From: Variovorax paradoxus
GTDB taxonomy: Bacteria > Pseudomonadota > Gammaproteobacteria > Burkholderiales > Burkholderiaceae_C
NCBI RefSeq assembly: GCF_009755665.1
Contig: NZ_CP046622.1
Span: 2,356,001-2,420,000 of the forward strand
Length of the DNA: 64,000 bases
Direction: 5' to 3'
Both the position numbers and the translations under genes were made by a program. Shown here piece by piece: positions 49,099 to 59,289 of this stretch (the stretch's first letter is position 1; the number at the start of each line of letters is the position of its first letter). The notes beneath the pieces are model-generated. The model was not told where the DNA came from and searched no databases. It saw only the letters and a program-made list of their open reading frames with translations.

Positions 49099-49635
49099 AT
49101 GCGTCTCACTACCAAAGGCCGTTTTGCGGTCACAGCAATGATCGATCTGGCACTGCGTCAGAACACCGGTCCGGTCACGCTGGCTGCGATCAGCCAGCGG
49201 CAGCAGATTTCATTGTCGTATCTCGAGCAGCTGTTCGGCAAATTGCGCCGTCACGAGCTGGTCGAGTCGACCCGCGGCCCCGGCGGCGGCTACAGCCTCG
49301 GCCGCAAGGCTGCGGATATCACCGTCGCAGACATTATTGTTTCCGTCGATGAGCCCATCGATGCCACGCAGTGCGGCGGCAAGGAAAACTGCCTGGGCGA
49401 AGCCGGCCGCTGCATGACGCACGAGCTCTGGGCCTCGCTCAACCAGCGCATGGTCGAGTTTCTCGACTCCGTCACCCTGCAAAAGCTGGTCGACGACCAG
49501 ATCGCCAAGGGCGTGCAGATCGAGAACAAGCCGGTTGTCAAGCGCGCCATTTCCGCGCAACCGGTGGTCAAGCCGATTCGCGTGAACGCGCCGAACTCGG
49601 TCTTTGCCCTCGGCAACGTGTTCGCGAAGTCCTGA
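49099..49635 (+). CDS. iscR: Rrf2-family iron-sulfur cluster regulator IscR
   Basis: 178 aa. [20 protein letters not shown] starts a winged helix. Cluster ligands are the three Cys in [14 protein letters not shown]. It senses [2Fe-2S] supply and represses the isc operon when charged. The ATG at 49099 follows GAAGGAG at good spacing. The tail after the cluster motif is somewhat longer than in E. coli. Confidence 0.95.
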   Translation: MRLTTKGRFAVTAMIDLALRQNTGPVTLAAISQRQQISLSYLEQLFGKLRRHELVESTRGPGGGYSLGRKAADITVADIIVSVDEPIDATQCGGKENCLGEAGRCMTHELWASLNQRMVEFLDSVTLQKLVDDQIAKGVQIENKPVVKRAISAQPVVKPIRVNAPNSVFALGNVFAKS

Positions 49636-49720
49636 TGTCCTTGGTGGAGGAGCGCCCGCGGGCGCTGCCACCAGAAGCGCAGATCAAAGAAAACAACCCC
49701 CACGCCAGCCCGAGCCAGCC

Positions 49721-50941
49721 ATGGACGTAACTCCTCATTTCCCGATCTATCTCGACTACGGCGCCACCACGCCATGCGACCCGCGCGTGGTCGACGCCAT
49801 GATTCCCTGGTTGCGCGAGCATTTCGGCAACCCGGCGTCGCGCAGCCATGCCTGGGGCTGGGAAGCCGAAGAGGCGGTCGAGAAGGCGCGCGGCCAAGTG
49901 GCCGAGCTGATCAACGCCGACCCGCGTGAAATCGTCTGGACGTCGGGCGCCACCGAGTCGATCAACTTGGCGCTGAAGGGTGCGGCCCACTTCTACAAGG
50001 GCAAGGGCAAGCACCTGATCACCCTGAAGACCGAGCACAAGGCCGTGCTCGACACGATGCGCGAACTCGAGCGCCAGGGCTTCGAAGTGACCTACCTCGA
50101 CGTCGAGGAAAACGGCCTGGTCGACCTTGAAAAGTTCAAGGCCGCGATCCGTCCCGACACCATCCTGGCAAGTGTGCTGTTCGTGAACAACGAAATCGGC
50201 GTGATCCAGGACGTGGTCGCGTTGGGCAACGCCTGCCGCGAAAAAGGCGTGATCTTCCACGTCGATTCGGCCCAGGCCACCGGCAAGGTCGAGATCGACA
50301 TCACGAAGCTGCCCATCGACCTGATGAGCCTGGCTTCGCACAAGACTTACGGCCCGAAGGGCATCGGTGCGCTCTATGTGCGCCGCAAGCCGCGCATCCG
50401 CCTTGAGGCGCAAATGCACGGCGGCGGCCACGAGCGCGGCATGCGCTCGGGCACCTTGCCCACGCACCAGATCGTGGGCATGGGCGAGGCCTACCGCATT
50501 GCCAAGCTCGAAATGAAGGACGACATCGCCCATGCGCGCCGCCTGCAGAAGCGTCTGCTCGACGGGCTCAAAGACGTGGAGCAGGTGTTCATCAACGGCG
50601 ACCTCGAGCAGCGTGTGCCGCACAACCTGAACATGAGCTTCAACTACGTCGAGGGCGAGTCGCTGATCATGGGCATCAAGGGCCTGGCGGTGTCGTCGGG
50701 TTCGGCCTGCACCTCGGCCAGCCTGGAGCCCAGCTATGTGCTGCGCGCCCTCGGCCGCAGCGACGAGCTGGCCCACAGCAGCCTGCGCATGACCATCGGC
50801 CGTTTCACGACCGAAGAAGAAATCGACTACGCCATCTCGACCATCAAGCACAACGTTGCAAAGCTGCGCGAGCTGAGCCCCCTGTGGGAGATGTTCCAGG
50901 ACGGCGTCGACATCAGCACGATCCAGTGGTCGGCCCACTGA
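49721..50941 (+). CDS. iscS: Cysteine desulfurase IscS
   Basis: 406 aa class V PLP enzyme. [20 protein letters not shown], the PLP lysine in [12 protein letters not shown] and the mobile catalytic loop [17 protein letters not shown] are all present. It releases sulfur from cysteine as a persulfide and passes it to IscU. It lies second in the isc operon, 85 bp after iscR. The end QWSAH is the usual IscU-interacting tail. Confidence 0.96.
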   Translation: MDVTPHFPIYLDYGATTPCDPRVVDAMIPWLREHFGNPASRSHAWGWEAEEAVEKARGQVAELINADPREIVWTSGATESINLALKGAAHFYKGKGKHLITLKTEHKAVLDTMRELERQGFEVTYLDVEENGLVDLEKFKAAIRPDTILASVLFVNNEIGVIQDVVALGNACREKGVIFHVDSAQATGKVEIDITKLPIDLMSLASHKTYGPKGIGALYVRRKPRIRLEAQMHGGGHERGMRSGTLPTHQIVGMGEAYRIAKLEMKDDIAHARRLQKRLLDGLKDVEQVFINGDLEQRVPHNLNMSFNYVEGESLIMGIKGLAVSSGSACTSASLEPSYVLRALGRSDELAHSSLRMTIGRFTTEEEIDYAISTIKHNVAKLRELSPLWEMFQDGVDISTIQWSAH

Positions 50942-50991
50942 CGCCGGACCGCACCAGGCTCCACGATTGAACAAAGTTTGAGAGGTACACC

Positions 50992-51411
50992 ATGGCATAT
51001 TCATCCAAGGTCATCGACCACTACGAAAATCCCCGCAACGTCGGCTCCTTTGAAAAGGGCGACGACTCGGTAGGCACGGGCATGGTCGGCGCGCCGGCCT
51101 GCGGCGACGTCATGAAGCTGCAGATCAAGGTCAACCCCGAAACCGGCGTGATCGAAGACGCACGCTTCAAGACCTACGGCTGCGGTTCGGCCATTGCCTC
51201 GTCCTCGCTCGTGACCGAATGGGTCAAGGGCAAGACGCTCGACGAAGCGGCAGCCCTCAAGAACGCGCAGATCGCCGAAGAACTGGCACTGCCGCCGGTC
51301 AAGATCCACTGCTCGATCCTCGCGGAAGACGCCATCAAGGCGGCCGTGAGCGACTACAAGGCGAAGCACGGCGTGAAGACCGAGTCGACCGCCGAAGCTG
51401 CTGTTCACTGA
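50992..51411 (+). CDS. iscU: Iron-sulfur cluster scaffold IscU
   Basis: 139 aa. Three cluster ligands are visible in [22 protein letters not shown] and [20 protein letters not shown] is the recognition site of the HscA chaperone. It assembles [2Fe-2S] clusters. The C terminus ([11 protein letters not shown]) is about ten residues longer than in E. coli. The next gene starts 1 nt after its stop. Confidence 0.96.
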   Translation: MAYSSKVIDHYENPRNVGSFEKGDDSVGTGMVGAPACGDVMKLQIKVNPETGVIEDARFKTYGCGSAIASSSLVTEWVKGKTLDEAAALKNAQIAEELALPPVKIHCSILAEDAIKAAVSDYKAKHGVKTESTAEAAVH

Positions 51412-51412
51412 G

Positions 51413-51736
51413 ATGGCCGTTACGCTGACCGAAGCCGCTGCGCGCCACGTCACCCGCTACCTCGGCAAGCGGGGCAAGGGCGTGGGCGTGCGGCTGGGCG
51501 TGAAGACCACCGGATGCTCGGGACTGGCCTACAAGCTCGAGTACGTGGACGAGTTCACGCCCGAAGACGTGGTGTTCGAAGACCACGGCGTGAAGGTGCT
51601 GGTCGACCCCAAGAGCCTGGCTTATATCGACGGCACGCAGCTCGACTTCGTGCGCGAGGGCTTGAACGAAGGCTTCAAGTTCATCAACCCGAACGAACGC
51701 GACCGTTGCGGCTGCGGCGAAAGTTTTCGCATCTGA
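51413..51736 (+). CDS. iscA: A-type iron-sulfur carrier IscA
   Basis: 107 aa. The three conserved cysteines are in [17 protein letters not shown] and in the C-terminal CGCGESF. It accepts or delivers clusters or iron in the isc pathway. The gene ends the first isc block: a strong terminator follows 27 bp after its stop. Confidence 0.95.
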   Translation: MAVTLTEAAARHVTRYLGKRGKGVGVRLGVKTTGCSGLAYKLEYVDEFTPEDVVFEDHGVKVLVDPKSLAYIDGTQLDFVREGLNEGFKFINPNERDRCGCGESFRI

Positions 51737-51762
51737 TGCGCCGTCGCTGACCGCGACAACAG

Positions 51763-51793
51763 CCGCCACCATGTCATGTGCTGGCGGTTTTTT
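51763..51793 (+). terminator. Intrinsic terminator between iscA and hscB
   Basis: CCGCCA (51763-51768) pairs with TGGCGG (51782-51787) and is followed by six T. It separates iscRSUA from hscBA-fdx, so the second block needs readthrough or its own promoter. Confidence 0.8.
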
Positions 51794-51835
51794 CATGATC
51801 CTTATGGGCCCCCACGTTCGGCACTTTGTGTCCTC

Positions 51836-51882
51836 ACAGCCCCCCGAGGGGGCGCAGACCGCCTTTGGGGCGGCCCGGCAGG
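51836..51882. repeat. GC-rich palindromic element of the REP/BOX kind
   Basis: CCCCCCGAGGGGG is followed by CCGCCTTTGGGGCGG and CCCGGC. This combination of small hairpins is typical of intergenic repeats that I recall from Variovorax, Acidovorax and relatives. Here it is directly in front of hscB. Only one copy is in the window. Confidence 0.5.
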
Positions 51883-51889
51883 CAGTCTG

Positions 51890-52408
51890 ATGAACCTCAA
51901 CGACACCGACTTTGAACTGTTTGCCGTCCCGGCGACTTTCGCGCAGGACCGCGCCGCACTCGACGCGCGCTGGAAAGAGCTGCAGCGCGAAGCGCACCCG
52001 GACCGCTTTGCCGCGCAAGGTGCAGCAGCGCAGCGCGTGGCCATGCAGTGGTCGGTGCGCATCAACGAGGCTTATCAGCGGCTGAAGGACCCGATCCGCC
52101 GCGCGAGCTATATCTGCGAGCTGAACGGTGCGCCGCTCAACGCCGAGAACAACACAGCGATGCCGCCCGATTTCCTGATGCAGCAGATGGAGTGGCGCGA
52201 GGCGCTCGACGACGCCGACGACGCCGACGCGGTTGAAAAGCTGCAGGCGGAGGTCGAGGCCGGCCGCACGCGCGCGCTGTCGTCGCTCGACTGGCTGATC
52301 GACGAGAAGGGCGACTATCCCGCCGCTGCGCAGCAGGTGAGAGCCCTCATGTTCATTGAGCGTTTCGGCCAGGACGTCGAGGCCAAGTTCGATCAGTTGG
52401 GACAATAA
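51890..52408 (+). CDS. hscB: Fe-S co-chaperone HscB (J-domain)
   Basis: 172 aa. The J domain covers residues 1-75 with the HPD motif (REAHPDRFA), then a C-terminal helical domain that binds IscU (RRASYICELNG, PDFLMQQMEWREAL). It delivers IscU to HscA and stimulates its ATPase. The ATG overlaps a TGA from a non-coding frame and its ribosome site is weak. The gene follows the terminator and palindromic element. Confidence 0.94.
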   Translation: MNLNDTDFELFAVPATFAQDRAALDARWKELQREAHPDRFAAQGAAAQRVAMQWSVRINEAYQRLKDPIRRASYICELNGAPLNAENNTAMPPDFLMQQMEWREALDDADDADAVEKLQAEVEAGRTRALSSLDWLIDEKGDYPAAAQQVRALMFIERFGQDVEAKFDQLGQ

Positions 52409-52417
52409 GCCCTATAT

Positions 52418-54277
52418 ATGGCTCTTCTACAGATTTCAGAACCCGGCCAGGCGCCCGACCCGCATCAGCGCCGCATTGCCGTGGGCATCGACCTGGGCAC
52501 CACGCATTCGCTGGTGGCCGCGGTGCGCAACGGCGTGGCCGAATGCCTACCTGACGACCAGGGCCGCGTGTTGCTGCCCTCGGTGGTGCGCTACCTCGAT
52601 GGCGACCGCCGGCAGATCGGCTTCGATGCCGTGGCCGCGCGCGGGCAAGACCCCGCCAATACCGTCACCTCGGTCAAGCGTCTCATGGGCCGGGGGCTTG
52701 CCGACATCTCCAACCGCGAATCGATGTCTTACCGCATCGACAGCAGCGACGGCGGCATGGTGAAGGTGCAGACCCTTGCAGGCGAAAAATCGCCGGTCGA
52801 AATCAGCGCCGAAATTCTGGCGACGCTGCGCTACCGCGCCGAAGACACTTTCGACGACGAACTCTATGGCGCGGTCATCACCGTGCCGGCGTATTTCGAC
52901 GAAGGCCAGCGCCAAGCCACCAAGGATGCCGCGCAACTGGCGGGGCTCAATGTGCTGCGCCTGATCAGCGAGCCGACGGCCGCTGCGATTGCCTACGGCC
53001 TCGACAACGCCAGCGAAGGCGTCTACGCCGTGTACGACCTGGGCGGCGGTACGTTCGACATCTCGATCCTGCGGCTCACGCAGGGTGTGTTCGAGGTGAT
53101 TGCGACCGGCGGTGATTCGGCACTAGGCGGCGACGACTACGACCACGCGCTTGCCGGCTTCGTGCTCGCGCAGACCGGTGCACACGCCGAGAGCGATGGC
53201 GACAAGGCCGCATTGCTGGTCGCCGCGCGTGCCGCCAAAGAAGCGCTGACCGATTCGGATTCGACCACTTTCCGCGCGGAGGTTGCGGGTCAAGCAATTC
53301 AATTCGAAGTGAACCGCGCGCAATTCGACGCCGCCACGAAGCCGCTGACCGACCGCACCATTGCCGCTGTGCGCAAGGCGCTGCGCGACGCAAAGCTCAA
53401 GCCCGACGAACTGCAGGGCATCGTGCTGGTGGGCGGTTCCACCCGCATGCCCCAGGTTCGCCGCGCCGTTGCCGAATTCTTCGGCCGCGAGCCGCTCGTC
53501 AACCTGAACCCCGACGAGGTCGTGGCGCTCGGCGCCGCGATCCAGGCCAATCAGTTGGCCGGCAACAACGGCGCGGGCGATCTGCTGCTGCTCGACGTGA
53601 TTCCGCTGTCGCTCGGCATTGAAACCATGGGCGGCCTGGTCGAGCGCATCGTGCCGCGCAACCAGACCATCCCCACCGCGATGGCGCAGGACTTCACCAC
53701 GTATCAAGACGGGCAGACGGCCCTTGCATTGCACGTGGTGCAGGGCGAGCGCGACCTGGTCGCCGATTGCCGCAGCCTCGCGCGCTTCACCTTGCGCGGC
53801 ATTCCGCCGATGGCCGCGGGTGCGGCGCGCATCCGCGTGACCTTCACGGTCGACGCCGATGGGCTGCTGAGCGTCAGTGCCAAGGAGCAGGGCAGCGGCG
53901 TCGAGGCCAGCGTCACTGTCAAGCCGTCGTACGGGCTTTCGGACGACCAGATCGCGACCATGCTGCAGGAGAGCTTTTCCACCGCGCAGCAGGACATGCA
54001 GGCGCGGGCGCTGGTCGAGGCGCGCGTGGATGCCGAGCGCATGCTGCTCGCCACGCAGAGCGCGCTCGATGCCGACGGCGACCTGCTGACCGAAGATGAG
54101 CGTGCCGCCGTCGATGCGTCGATGGCAAAGCTGCGCGAAGCCGCCACGGGCACCGACGCCGCCACCATAGAAGCGGCCACCAAGGCGCTGGCTAACGACA
54201 CCGAGGCCTTCGCCGCCCAGCGCATGAACGCGGGCATTGCGCGCGCCTTGTCGGGCCGCAAGGTCGAATCCCTCTAA
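52418..54277 (+). CDS. hscA: Fe-S assembly chaperone HscA (Hsp70 class)
   Basis: 619 aa. The Hsp70 ATPase domain is marked by [30 protein letters not shown] and [10 protein letters not shown]. The substrate-binding domain contains the beta-sandwich and helical lid, with the linker [18 protein letters not shown]. It binds the LPPVK motif of IscU and promotes cluster transfer. It starts 9 bp after hscB. Confidence 0.96.
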   Translation: MALLQISEPGQAPDPHQRRIAVGIDLGTTHSLVAAVRNGVAECLPDDQGRVLLPSVVRYLDGDRRQIGFDAVAARGQDPANTVTSVKRLMGRGLADISNRESMSYRIDSSDGGMVKVQTLAGEKSPVEISAEILATLRYRAEDTFDDELYGAVITVPAYFDEGQRQATKDAAQLAGLNVLRLISEPTAAAIAYGLDNASEGVYAVYDLGGGTFDISILRLTQGVFEVIATGGDSALGGDDYDHALAGFVLAQTGAHAESDGDKAALLVAARAAKEALTDSDSTTFRAEVAGQAIQFEVNRAQFDAATKPLTDRTIAAVRKALRDAKLKPDELQGIVLVGGSTRMPQVRRAVAEFFGREPLVNLNPDEVVALGAAIQANQLAGNNGAGDLLLLDVIPLSLGIETMGGLVERIVPRNQTIPTAMAQDFTTYQDGQTALALHVVQGERDLVADCRSLARFTLRGIPPMAAGAARIRVTFTVDADGLLSVSAKEQGSGVEASVTVKPSYGLSDDQIATMLQESFSTAQQDMQARALVEARVDAERMLLATQSALDADGDLLTEDERAAVDASMAKLREAATGTDAATIEAATKALANDTEAFAAQRMNAGIARALSGRKVESL

Positions 54278-54284
54278 GAACAAC

Positions 54285-54623
54285 ATGCCCACCATCAAGA
54301 TATTTCCGCATCCCGAGTACTGCCCGCAGGGTGCAGAAATCACGGCGCCGGCCGGTACCTCCATTTGCGAAGCGCTGCTCGACAATCGCATCAACATCGA
54401 GCACGCGTGCGAGATGAGCTGCGCCTGCACCACCTGCCACGTCATCGTGCGCCAGGGGTTCAGCTCGCTGAACGAAGCCGAAGAGGGTGAGGAAGACCTG
54501 CTCGACCGCGCGTGGGGCCTGGAGCCACAATCGCGTCTCAGCTGCCAGGCCATCCTGGCGCAGGAAGACGTGACGGTCGAGATCCCCAAATACTCGATCA
54601 ACCACGCCAAAGAGAACCATTGA
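54285..54623 (+). CDS. fdx: ISC-type [2Fe-2S] ferredoxin
   Basis: 112 aa. Cluster ligands are the three Cys in CEMSCACTTCHV and the fourth in SCQAIL. The adrenodoxin-like pattern (VIVRQGFSSLNEAEEGEEDL, PQSRL) distinguishes it from plant-type ferredoxins. It donates electrons during cluster assembly on IscU. It begins 7 bp after hscA. Confidence 0.95.
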   Translation: MPTIKIFPHPEYCPQGAEITAPAGTSICEALLDNRINIEHACEMSCACTTCHVIVRQGFSSLNEAEEGEEDLLDRAWGLEPQSRLSCQAILAQEDVTVEIPKYSINHAKENH

Positions 54624-54635
54624 AGAAGGCACCGA

Positions 54636-55343
54636 ATGTCGCGCCAGATCGTCCTCGACACTGAAACCACCGGCCTTTCCGCCGAGAACGGCGACCGCAT
54701 CATCGAACTCGGCTGCGTGGAGCTGTTTGCGCGCAAGCTCACGGGCAACGACCTGCACATCTACTTCAACCCCGAGCGCGAGAGCCATGAAGACGCGCTC
54801 AAGGTGCACGGCCTCACGACCGACTTCTTGCGCGACAAGCCGAAGTTCGCCACGCTGGCCAACGACATCGTCGAGTACCTGCGCGGCGCCGAGCTGATCA
54901 TTCACAACGCGGCTTTCGACGTCGGCTTTCTCAACAAGGAACTCGAGCTGGCCGGCCTGCCGCCGCTGCGCACCTTCGTCGGCGAAGTGACCGACACGCT
55001 GGCCATGGCCAAGCAGGTGTACCCGGGCAAGCGCAATTCGCTCGACGCACTGTGCGACCGTTTCGGCGTCGACCGCTCGAACCGTACGTTTCACGGCGCC
55101 AAGCTCGACGCGCAGCTGCTGGCCGATGTCTACATCAACCTCACGCGCGGCCAGGACGCGCTGCTGATCGACGTGTCGTCGAATGAGCCGGCGCAGGGCA
55201 CCACGGTGGTTGCCATCGACCTGAGCCAGTTCGACCTGCCGGTGCTCATTGCGGGCGAGCAGGAGCTTGCGGCGCACGAGGCGGTGTTGTCGCAGCTCGA
55301 CAAATCCAGCAACGGACGCACGCTGTTTCGGCAAAACGCCTGA
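54636..55343 (+). CDS. dnaQ: DNA polymerase III epsilon subunit (DEDDh exonuclease)
   Basis: 235 aa. Exo I (IVLDTETTGL), Exo II (HNAAFDVGFLN) and the Exo III-epsilon motif (FHGAKLDAQLLADVY) are complete. The length and the C-terminal tail fit the proofreading subunit rather than a short RNase T. It starts 12 bp after fdx and may be co-transcribed with the isc genes. rnhA, its common neighbour, is not here. Confidence 0.92.
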   Translation: MSRQIVLDTETTGLSAENGDRIIELGCVELFARKLTGNDLHIYFNPERESHEDALKVHGLTTDFLRDKPKFATLANDIVEYLRGAELIIHNAAFDVGFLNKELELAGLPPLRTFVGEVTDTLAMAKQVYPGKRNSLDALCDRFGVDRSNRTFHGAKLDAQLLADVYINLTRGQDALLIDVSSNEPAQGTTVVAIDLSQFDLPVLIAGEQELAAHEAVLSQLDKSSNGRTLFRQNA

Positions 55344-55421
55344 AATGCTGTGGCATAATCGAAGGCTTCGCGCAACGCGATTAATTCAACGGCACTGAAA
55401 CACGGCGCCAGAGAATTGACA

Positions 55422-55496
55422 GGGCGGTTAGCTCAGGGGTAGAGCACAGCATTCACACTGCTGGGGTCGGAGGTTCGAAGCCTCCACCGCCCACCA
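55422..55496 (+). tRNA. tRNA-Val (CAC anticodon)
   Basis: The acceptor stem GGGCGGT pairs with ACCGCCC. The D-arm is TTAGCTCAGGGGTAGAGC, the anticodon loop TTCACAC gives CAC (reads GUG), and the T-arm is GGAGGTTCGAAGCCTCC. CCA is encoded. A CATAAT element at 55354-55359 may be its promoter. Confidence 0.96.
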
Positions 55497-55515
55497 AATT
55501 CCTCAAAACGAAATC

Positions 55516-55545
55516 AGCGACTTGGATTGTCCAAGTCGCTTTTTG
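55516..55545 (+). terminator. Terminator after tRNA-Val
   Basis: AGCGACTTGGA pairs perfectly with TCCAAGTCGCT around a 3-nt loop (TTG) and is followed by a T-run ending TTTTG. It is 19 bp past the tRNA CCA. Confidence 0.92.
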
Positions 55546-55666
55546 TTTTGCGCGCCGCTTTCAAGCCGCCGCACCAAACTGTCGACTCGTGCTGACGCCA
55601 GCTCCCGCTCAGCGCCGGCTCAATTTGCTGGCCGAGCGCGTACACCCACGGGGAAGGAGACCGATC

Positions 55667-55777
55667 ATGGCCACTCATCCCGACATTCCGCCCGACCTGC
55701 CCGTGGAACCCGACGAAGGGCCGAGCACGCCGCCGGACGATCCGACCGATCCCGAGCCTCCTCCCACCACCTCGTGA
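55667..55777 (+). CDS. 36-aa proline/aspartate-rich small protein
   Basis: MATHPDIPPDLPVEPDEGPS and then STPPDDPTDPEPPP: almost only Pro, Asp, Glu, Thr, hence unstructured. A strong GAAGGAG lies 7 bp before the ATG, which is why I accept so short a frame. It lies 32 bp upstream of the FAD oxidoreductase gene. The function is unknown. Confidence 0.5.
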   Translation: MATHPDIPPDLPVEPDEGPSTPPDDPTDPEPPPTTS

Positions 55778-55809
55778 ATCTGGCGCGCGAGCCGCGATAA
55801 GCTCGCGCC

Positions 55810-56913
55810 ATGGATGAACTTGATTGCGCCGTCATCGGCGGGGGTGTGGTGGGCCTGGCAGTGGCGCGCGCGTTGGCGCTCGCGGGCCGGGAGGTGGTGG
55901 TGCTCGAGGCGGAAGGCGCCATTGGCACCGGAACCAGTTCTCGCAACAGCGAAGTGATTCACGCGGGCATCTACTACCCGCAGGGCTCGCTCAAGGCGCG
56001 CCTGTGCGTCGAGGGCAAGCAGGCACTTTATGAATATGCCGCGGAGCGCGGCTTGCCGCACAAGCGCTGCGGCAAGCTCATCGTGGCGACCTCGCCCGAG
56101 CAGGTAGCACAACTCGAAGTCATTCGCGCCAAGGCTGCGGCAAATGGCGTCGACGACCTCGTGCTGCTGACCGCGGAGCAGGCCATGGCCATGGAGCCGC
56201 AACTGCATTGCGTGGCCGCGTTGCATTCGCCGAGCACCGGCATTGTCGACAGCCACGCGCTGATGCTGAGCCTGCTGGGCGACCTGGAGAACGCAGGCGG
56301 AATGCTGGCGCTGAAATCGCCCATCGCAAGCGCCCAATGTGGCGCTGACGCTATCGTCCTGGTAGCGGAAGACGGCACGGCGCTGCGCTGCAACACCGTC
56401 GTCAACGCGGCGGGGCTCGGTGCGCCCGAACTGGCCAGGCGGTTCGAAGGCTTGCCTGCGGCGGCCACACCGACGGCGTACTTTGCCAAGGGCAACTACT
56501 TCACCCTGTCCGGACGCGCGCCTTTCACCCGGTTGATCTACCCGGTGCCCGAGCCGGGCGGCCTGGGGGTGCATCTGACGCTCGACCTCGGCGGGCAGGC
56601 CAAGTTCGGGCCTGATGTGCAATGGGTGGAATCGGCCGAGGACCTTGTGGTGGACCCGGCGCGCGGAGACGGCTTCTACGCCGAGGTGCGCAAGTACTGG
56701 CCGGCGCTGCCCGACGGGGGACTGATCCCGGGCTATGCGGGCATGCGCCCCAAGATTTCTGGGCCGGACGAGCCGGCGCGCGACTTCATGATCGAGGGGC
56801 CCGAATCGCATGGTGTGAGAGGACTGGTCAACCTCTTCGGCATCGAATCGCCGGGGCTCACGAGCAGCCTTGCCATCGGAGGCTACGTGGCTCGCTTGCT
56901 TGAAAGCGCCTGA
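55810..56913 (+). CDS. FAD-dependent oxidoreductase (L-2-hydroxyglutarate oxidase-like)
   Basis: 367 aa. The DAO-family N terminus has the dinucleotide motif [19 protein letters not shown]. Next is [20 protein letters not shown], the histidine-containing segment typical of LhgO and L2HGDH, then GNYFTL and the C-terminal [15 protein letters not shown] that closes over FAD. It probably oxidises an L-2-hydroxyacid and feeds electrons to quinones. The exact substrate is unproven. Confidence 0.87.
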   Translation: MDELDCAVIGGGVVGLAVARALALAGREVVVLEAEGAIGTGTSSRNSEVIHAGIYYPQGSLKARLCVEGKQALYEYAAERGLPHKRCGKLIVATSPEQVAQLEVIRAKAAANGVDDLVLLTAEQAMAMEPQLHCVAALHSPSTGIVDSHALMLSLLGDLENAGGMLALKSPIASAQCGADAIVLVAEDGTALRCNTVVNAAGLGAPELARRFEGLPAAATPTAYFAKGNYFTLSGRAPFTRLIYPVPEPGGLGVHLTLDLGGQAKFGPDVQWVESAEDLVVDPARGDGFYAEVRKYWPALPDGGLIPGYAGMRPKISGPDEPARDFMIEGPESHGVRGLVNLFGIESPGLTSSLAIGGYVARLLESA

Positions 56914-57058
56914 CGGATGCCGCGCAACCCTTTCGCGTGCAGAAGTCTGCAGAACTGCCGTGCATGAGGGGCTTTTGTGCCTGTAACATGACACCACGCC
57001 ATTTGCTGGCGTGAAGCCGCCGGCGCGGTGCCGGTGTCATCACGGAGGAAAGATTCCA

Positions 57059-57355
57059 ATGAGTGCATCCAACAATATCGAGGCAGCAGCCGAAGACATC
57101 GCGAGCGACGTGCGCGGCGTGCTGGCCAGCAAGGACCTGGATTCGGTTCCCCACATCAAGGCGCTGCGCCAGCGCATCGACACCAAGCTTGCCATCGCGC
57201 GCGAGCTTGCGGCGGAGAAGAGCAAGATCGCGGCCCAAAAGGCTCGCGAGGCGGCCAACACCGCCAACGCCTACGCCCACGACGAACCGTGGCAGATTGC
57301 CGGCGCAGCCTTGGCAGTCGGTGTGCTGGTGGGTTTGCTGCTTGGCCGCCGCTGA
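57059..57355 (+). CDS. DUF883 (YqjD/ElaB) family membrane-anchored protein
   Basis: 98 aa. A long amphipathic helical N part rich in Ala/Lys/Glu (IEAAAEDIASDVRGVLASKD) ends in AYAHDEPWQIAGAALAVGVL, the DUF883 signature with a C-terminal membrane helix and GRR. E. coli YqjD and ElaB bind ribosomes at the membrane in stationary phase. GGAGGAAAG precedes the ATG. It is followed by the YqjE/YqjK-like gene, as in enterobacteria. Confidence 0.88.
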   Translation: MSASNNIEAAAEDIASDVRGVLASKDLDSVPHIKALRQRIDTKLAIARELAAEKSKIAAQKAREAANTANAYAHDEPWQIAGAALAVGVLVGLLLGRR

Positions 57356-57403
57356 CCTGATCGCACACCGCCGCGTCGCCGTTCGCCGAGCAGGAGCCGG
57401 CGC

Positions 57404-58129
57404 ATGAGGTTGCTGTCCCTGTTCGGGCTCAATGCCCGTTTGAGGCGGCTTCGCATTGCCGCGGCCGAAGGCGCGCTGGCCGCCGAAGACCGGGTGCAAC
57501 TCCTGCGCATGGCGTGGGAGGACGAGAAGCAGCGCCTAAAGCTGATGCTCGTGCTGGTGGTGGCCGTGCTCGGACTGACCACGGTGGCGGTGGCGTTGCT
57601 GTCGATGGCGGTGGTGGTGCATTTCTGGGACACGCCTCATCGAGCAGCGGCTGCGTGGGCGGTGGCGGGCGTGTGGGTCGTGCTTTGGCTGGGGGCTGCG
57701 CTGGGACTGTTTCTGGCGATTCGCAATGCCTCGAACAGCTTCATGCCGGCACGCCGTGAGTTCGAACGCGATTGGTCCTGGGTTCAGGACCGTTTCGGGC
57801 TCGGCAAGGACCCCGACCAGGACGAAGAGGCGCCGCGTCCCCGGCGGCCCATCACGCGCGAGGAACTGCTGGCCCGCATGGACCGTCAGCGCGAACGCAT
57901 TGCCACCATGCAGGGCGGAGGACCGCGCAAGCCGCAGCCTGCCGGTGCCGCAGCGGCTCCTGAAGCACCGCCCGCGGACGAAACGGCATCCGCCGCTGCG
58001 CTGCGCATTGCGCGGGAGCATCCGGTGGCCACAGGCGTCGTTGCTGCCGTGGCCTTGGTGGTGATTCGGCCCAAGCGGCTGTTGCGTTGGGCAGCGGTCG
58101 TTGCACCGGTGCTCTGGCGCATGCGATGA
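57404..58129 (+). CDS. YqjE (phage holin-X family)-YqjK-like fusion membrane protein
   Basis: 241 aa. The N half has two membrane helices (LMLVLVVAVLGLTTVAVALL and AWAVAGVWVVLWLGAALGLF) as in YqjE/DUF1469. The C half (REELLARMDRQRERIATM, then REHPVATGVVAAVALVVIRP and LLRWAAVVAPVLWR) resembles YqjK. In E. coli these are separate genes of yqjCDEK. Here they are joined by a Pro/Ala linker. The holin-family name is historical. It is not a lysis gene. Confidence 0.78.
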   Translation: MRLLSLFGLNARLRRLRIAAAEGALAAEDRVQLLRMAWEDEKQRLKLMLVLVVAVLGLTTVAVALLSMAVVVHFWDTPHRAAAAWAVAGVWVVLWLGAALGLFLAIRNASNSFMPARREFERDWSWVQDRFGLGKDPDQDEEAPRPRRPITREELLARMDRQRERIATMQGGGPRKPQPAGAAAAPEAPPADETASAAALRIAREHPVATGVVAAVALVVIRPKRLLRWAAVVAPVLWRMR

Positions 58130-58169
58130 AAACCAGCGCTGACAACCAGCGCTGAAAAGACGCGAAGGC

Positions 58170-59249
58170 TCAGGCAGCGCTGCGAGCTTGCAGCAACGCC
58201 TGAGCCGATTCGCGCACGAGTGCCGGGCCGCGGTAAATGAGGCCGGTGTAGATCTGCACCACGTCGGCACCCGCGGCAATCTTGGCCTTGGCGTCGGCCC
58301 CACTCAGGATGCCGCCCACCCCGATGATCGGAAAACCTGCTCCCAGTGCCGCGCGCAACTGGGCGATCACGCGGTTGCTCGCTTCGCGCACGGGGGCACC
58401 CGAAAGCCCGCCGGCTTCGTCGGCATGCGGCAGGCCCGCGACCGCGTCGCGCGCGAGGGTGGTGTTGGTGGCAATCACGCCGTCCATGCCGTGGCGCTGC
58501 AGCGTGGCGGCGATGACCGAGACCTGGCTTTCGTCGAGATCGGGCGCGATCTTCACGAACAGCGGAACGCGCTTGCCGCCGCGGTCGGCAAGCACCTGGC
58601 GCCGCTCGGCGATGGCACCCAGCAGTGCGTCGAGCGCTTCGTCGCTCTGCAGCGTGCGCAGATTGGCCGTGTTGGGGCTCGAGATATTGATGGTCACGTA
58701 GTCGGCATGCGCGTACACGCCGTTCAGGCAGTTCACATAGTCGTCCACCGCCCGCTCGATGGGGGTGCTCGCGTTCTTGCCGATGTTGAGGCCGAGCAGC
58801 ATCGGCTTCTTGCCCGTGTTGCTGCTGCTCTTGCGGAAGCGCGCTTTCTGCACGTTGGCCAGAAAGGCGTCGAGTCCCTCGTTGTTGAACCCGAGCCGGT
58901 TGATCAGCGCATCGCGCTGCGGCAGGCGGAACATGCGCGGCTTGGGATTGCCCGGCTGCGCCTTCGGCGTGACGGTGCCGACCTCTACAAAGCCGAAGCC
59001 CATGGCGGCAAAAGCGTCGATGCAGCGGGCGTTCTTGTCGAGTCCGGCCGCCAGGCCGACGCGATTAGGGAATTGCAGCCCCGCGAGCGTGACCGGGTCA
59101 TCTATGCGCGAAGCGGCGTACGCGCAGGCCAACGGCGTGTTCTGTGTGCGGGCCAGGCCGTCGAGGGTGAGTTCGTGGGCATGCTCCGGGTCGAAGCCGA
59201 ACAAAAAGGGCCGGGCTAGGCCGTAGAGCGAAGAGGGGAGCAGGGGCAT
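58170..59249 (-). CDS. pyrD: Dihydroorotate dehydrogenase (quinone), class 2
   Basis: 359 aa. FMN enzyme of pyrimidine synthesis. [49 protein letters not shown] and [10 protein letters not shown] (catalytic Ser) define class 2, as does the N-terminal membrane-associating helix [18 protein letters not shown]. It passes electrons to ubiquinone. The start at 59249 gives the standard N terminus. It is divergent from rpiA with only 40 bp between. Confidence 0.95.
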   Translation of the reverse strand: MPLLPSSLYGLARPFLFGFDPEHAHELTLDGLARTQNTPLACAYAASRIDDPVTLAGLQFPNRVGLAAGLDKNARCIDAFAAMGFGFVEVGTVTPKAQPGNPKPRMFRLPQRDALINRLGFNNEGLDAFLANVQKARFRKSSSNTGKKPMLLGLNIGKNASTPIERAVDDYVNCLNGVYAHADYVTINISSPNTANLRTLQSDEALDALLGAIAERRQVLADRGGKRVPLFVKIAPDLDESQVSVIAATLQRHGMDGVIATNTTLARDAVAGLPHADEAGGLSGAPVREASNRVIAQLRAALGAGFPIIGVGGILSGADAKAKIAAGADVVQIYTGLIYRGPALVRESAQALLQARSAA

Positions 59250-59289
59250 CGGATAATTCTCGACTTCAATGAGCCAAGGATTCTCCGCG

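Noticed and set aside
55422..55545. tRNA-Val as an integration site
   Set aside because: No integrase or mobile gene lies on either side and no repeat of the tRNA 3' end was seen. The neighbours are normal housekeeping genes.
57404..58129. Holin and thus a prophage lysis module
   Set aside because: The holin-X family name covers YqjE-type membrane proteins. There is no endolysin or phage gene nearby, and the DUF883 neighbour fits yqjDE.
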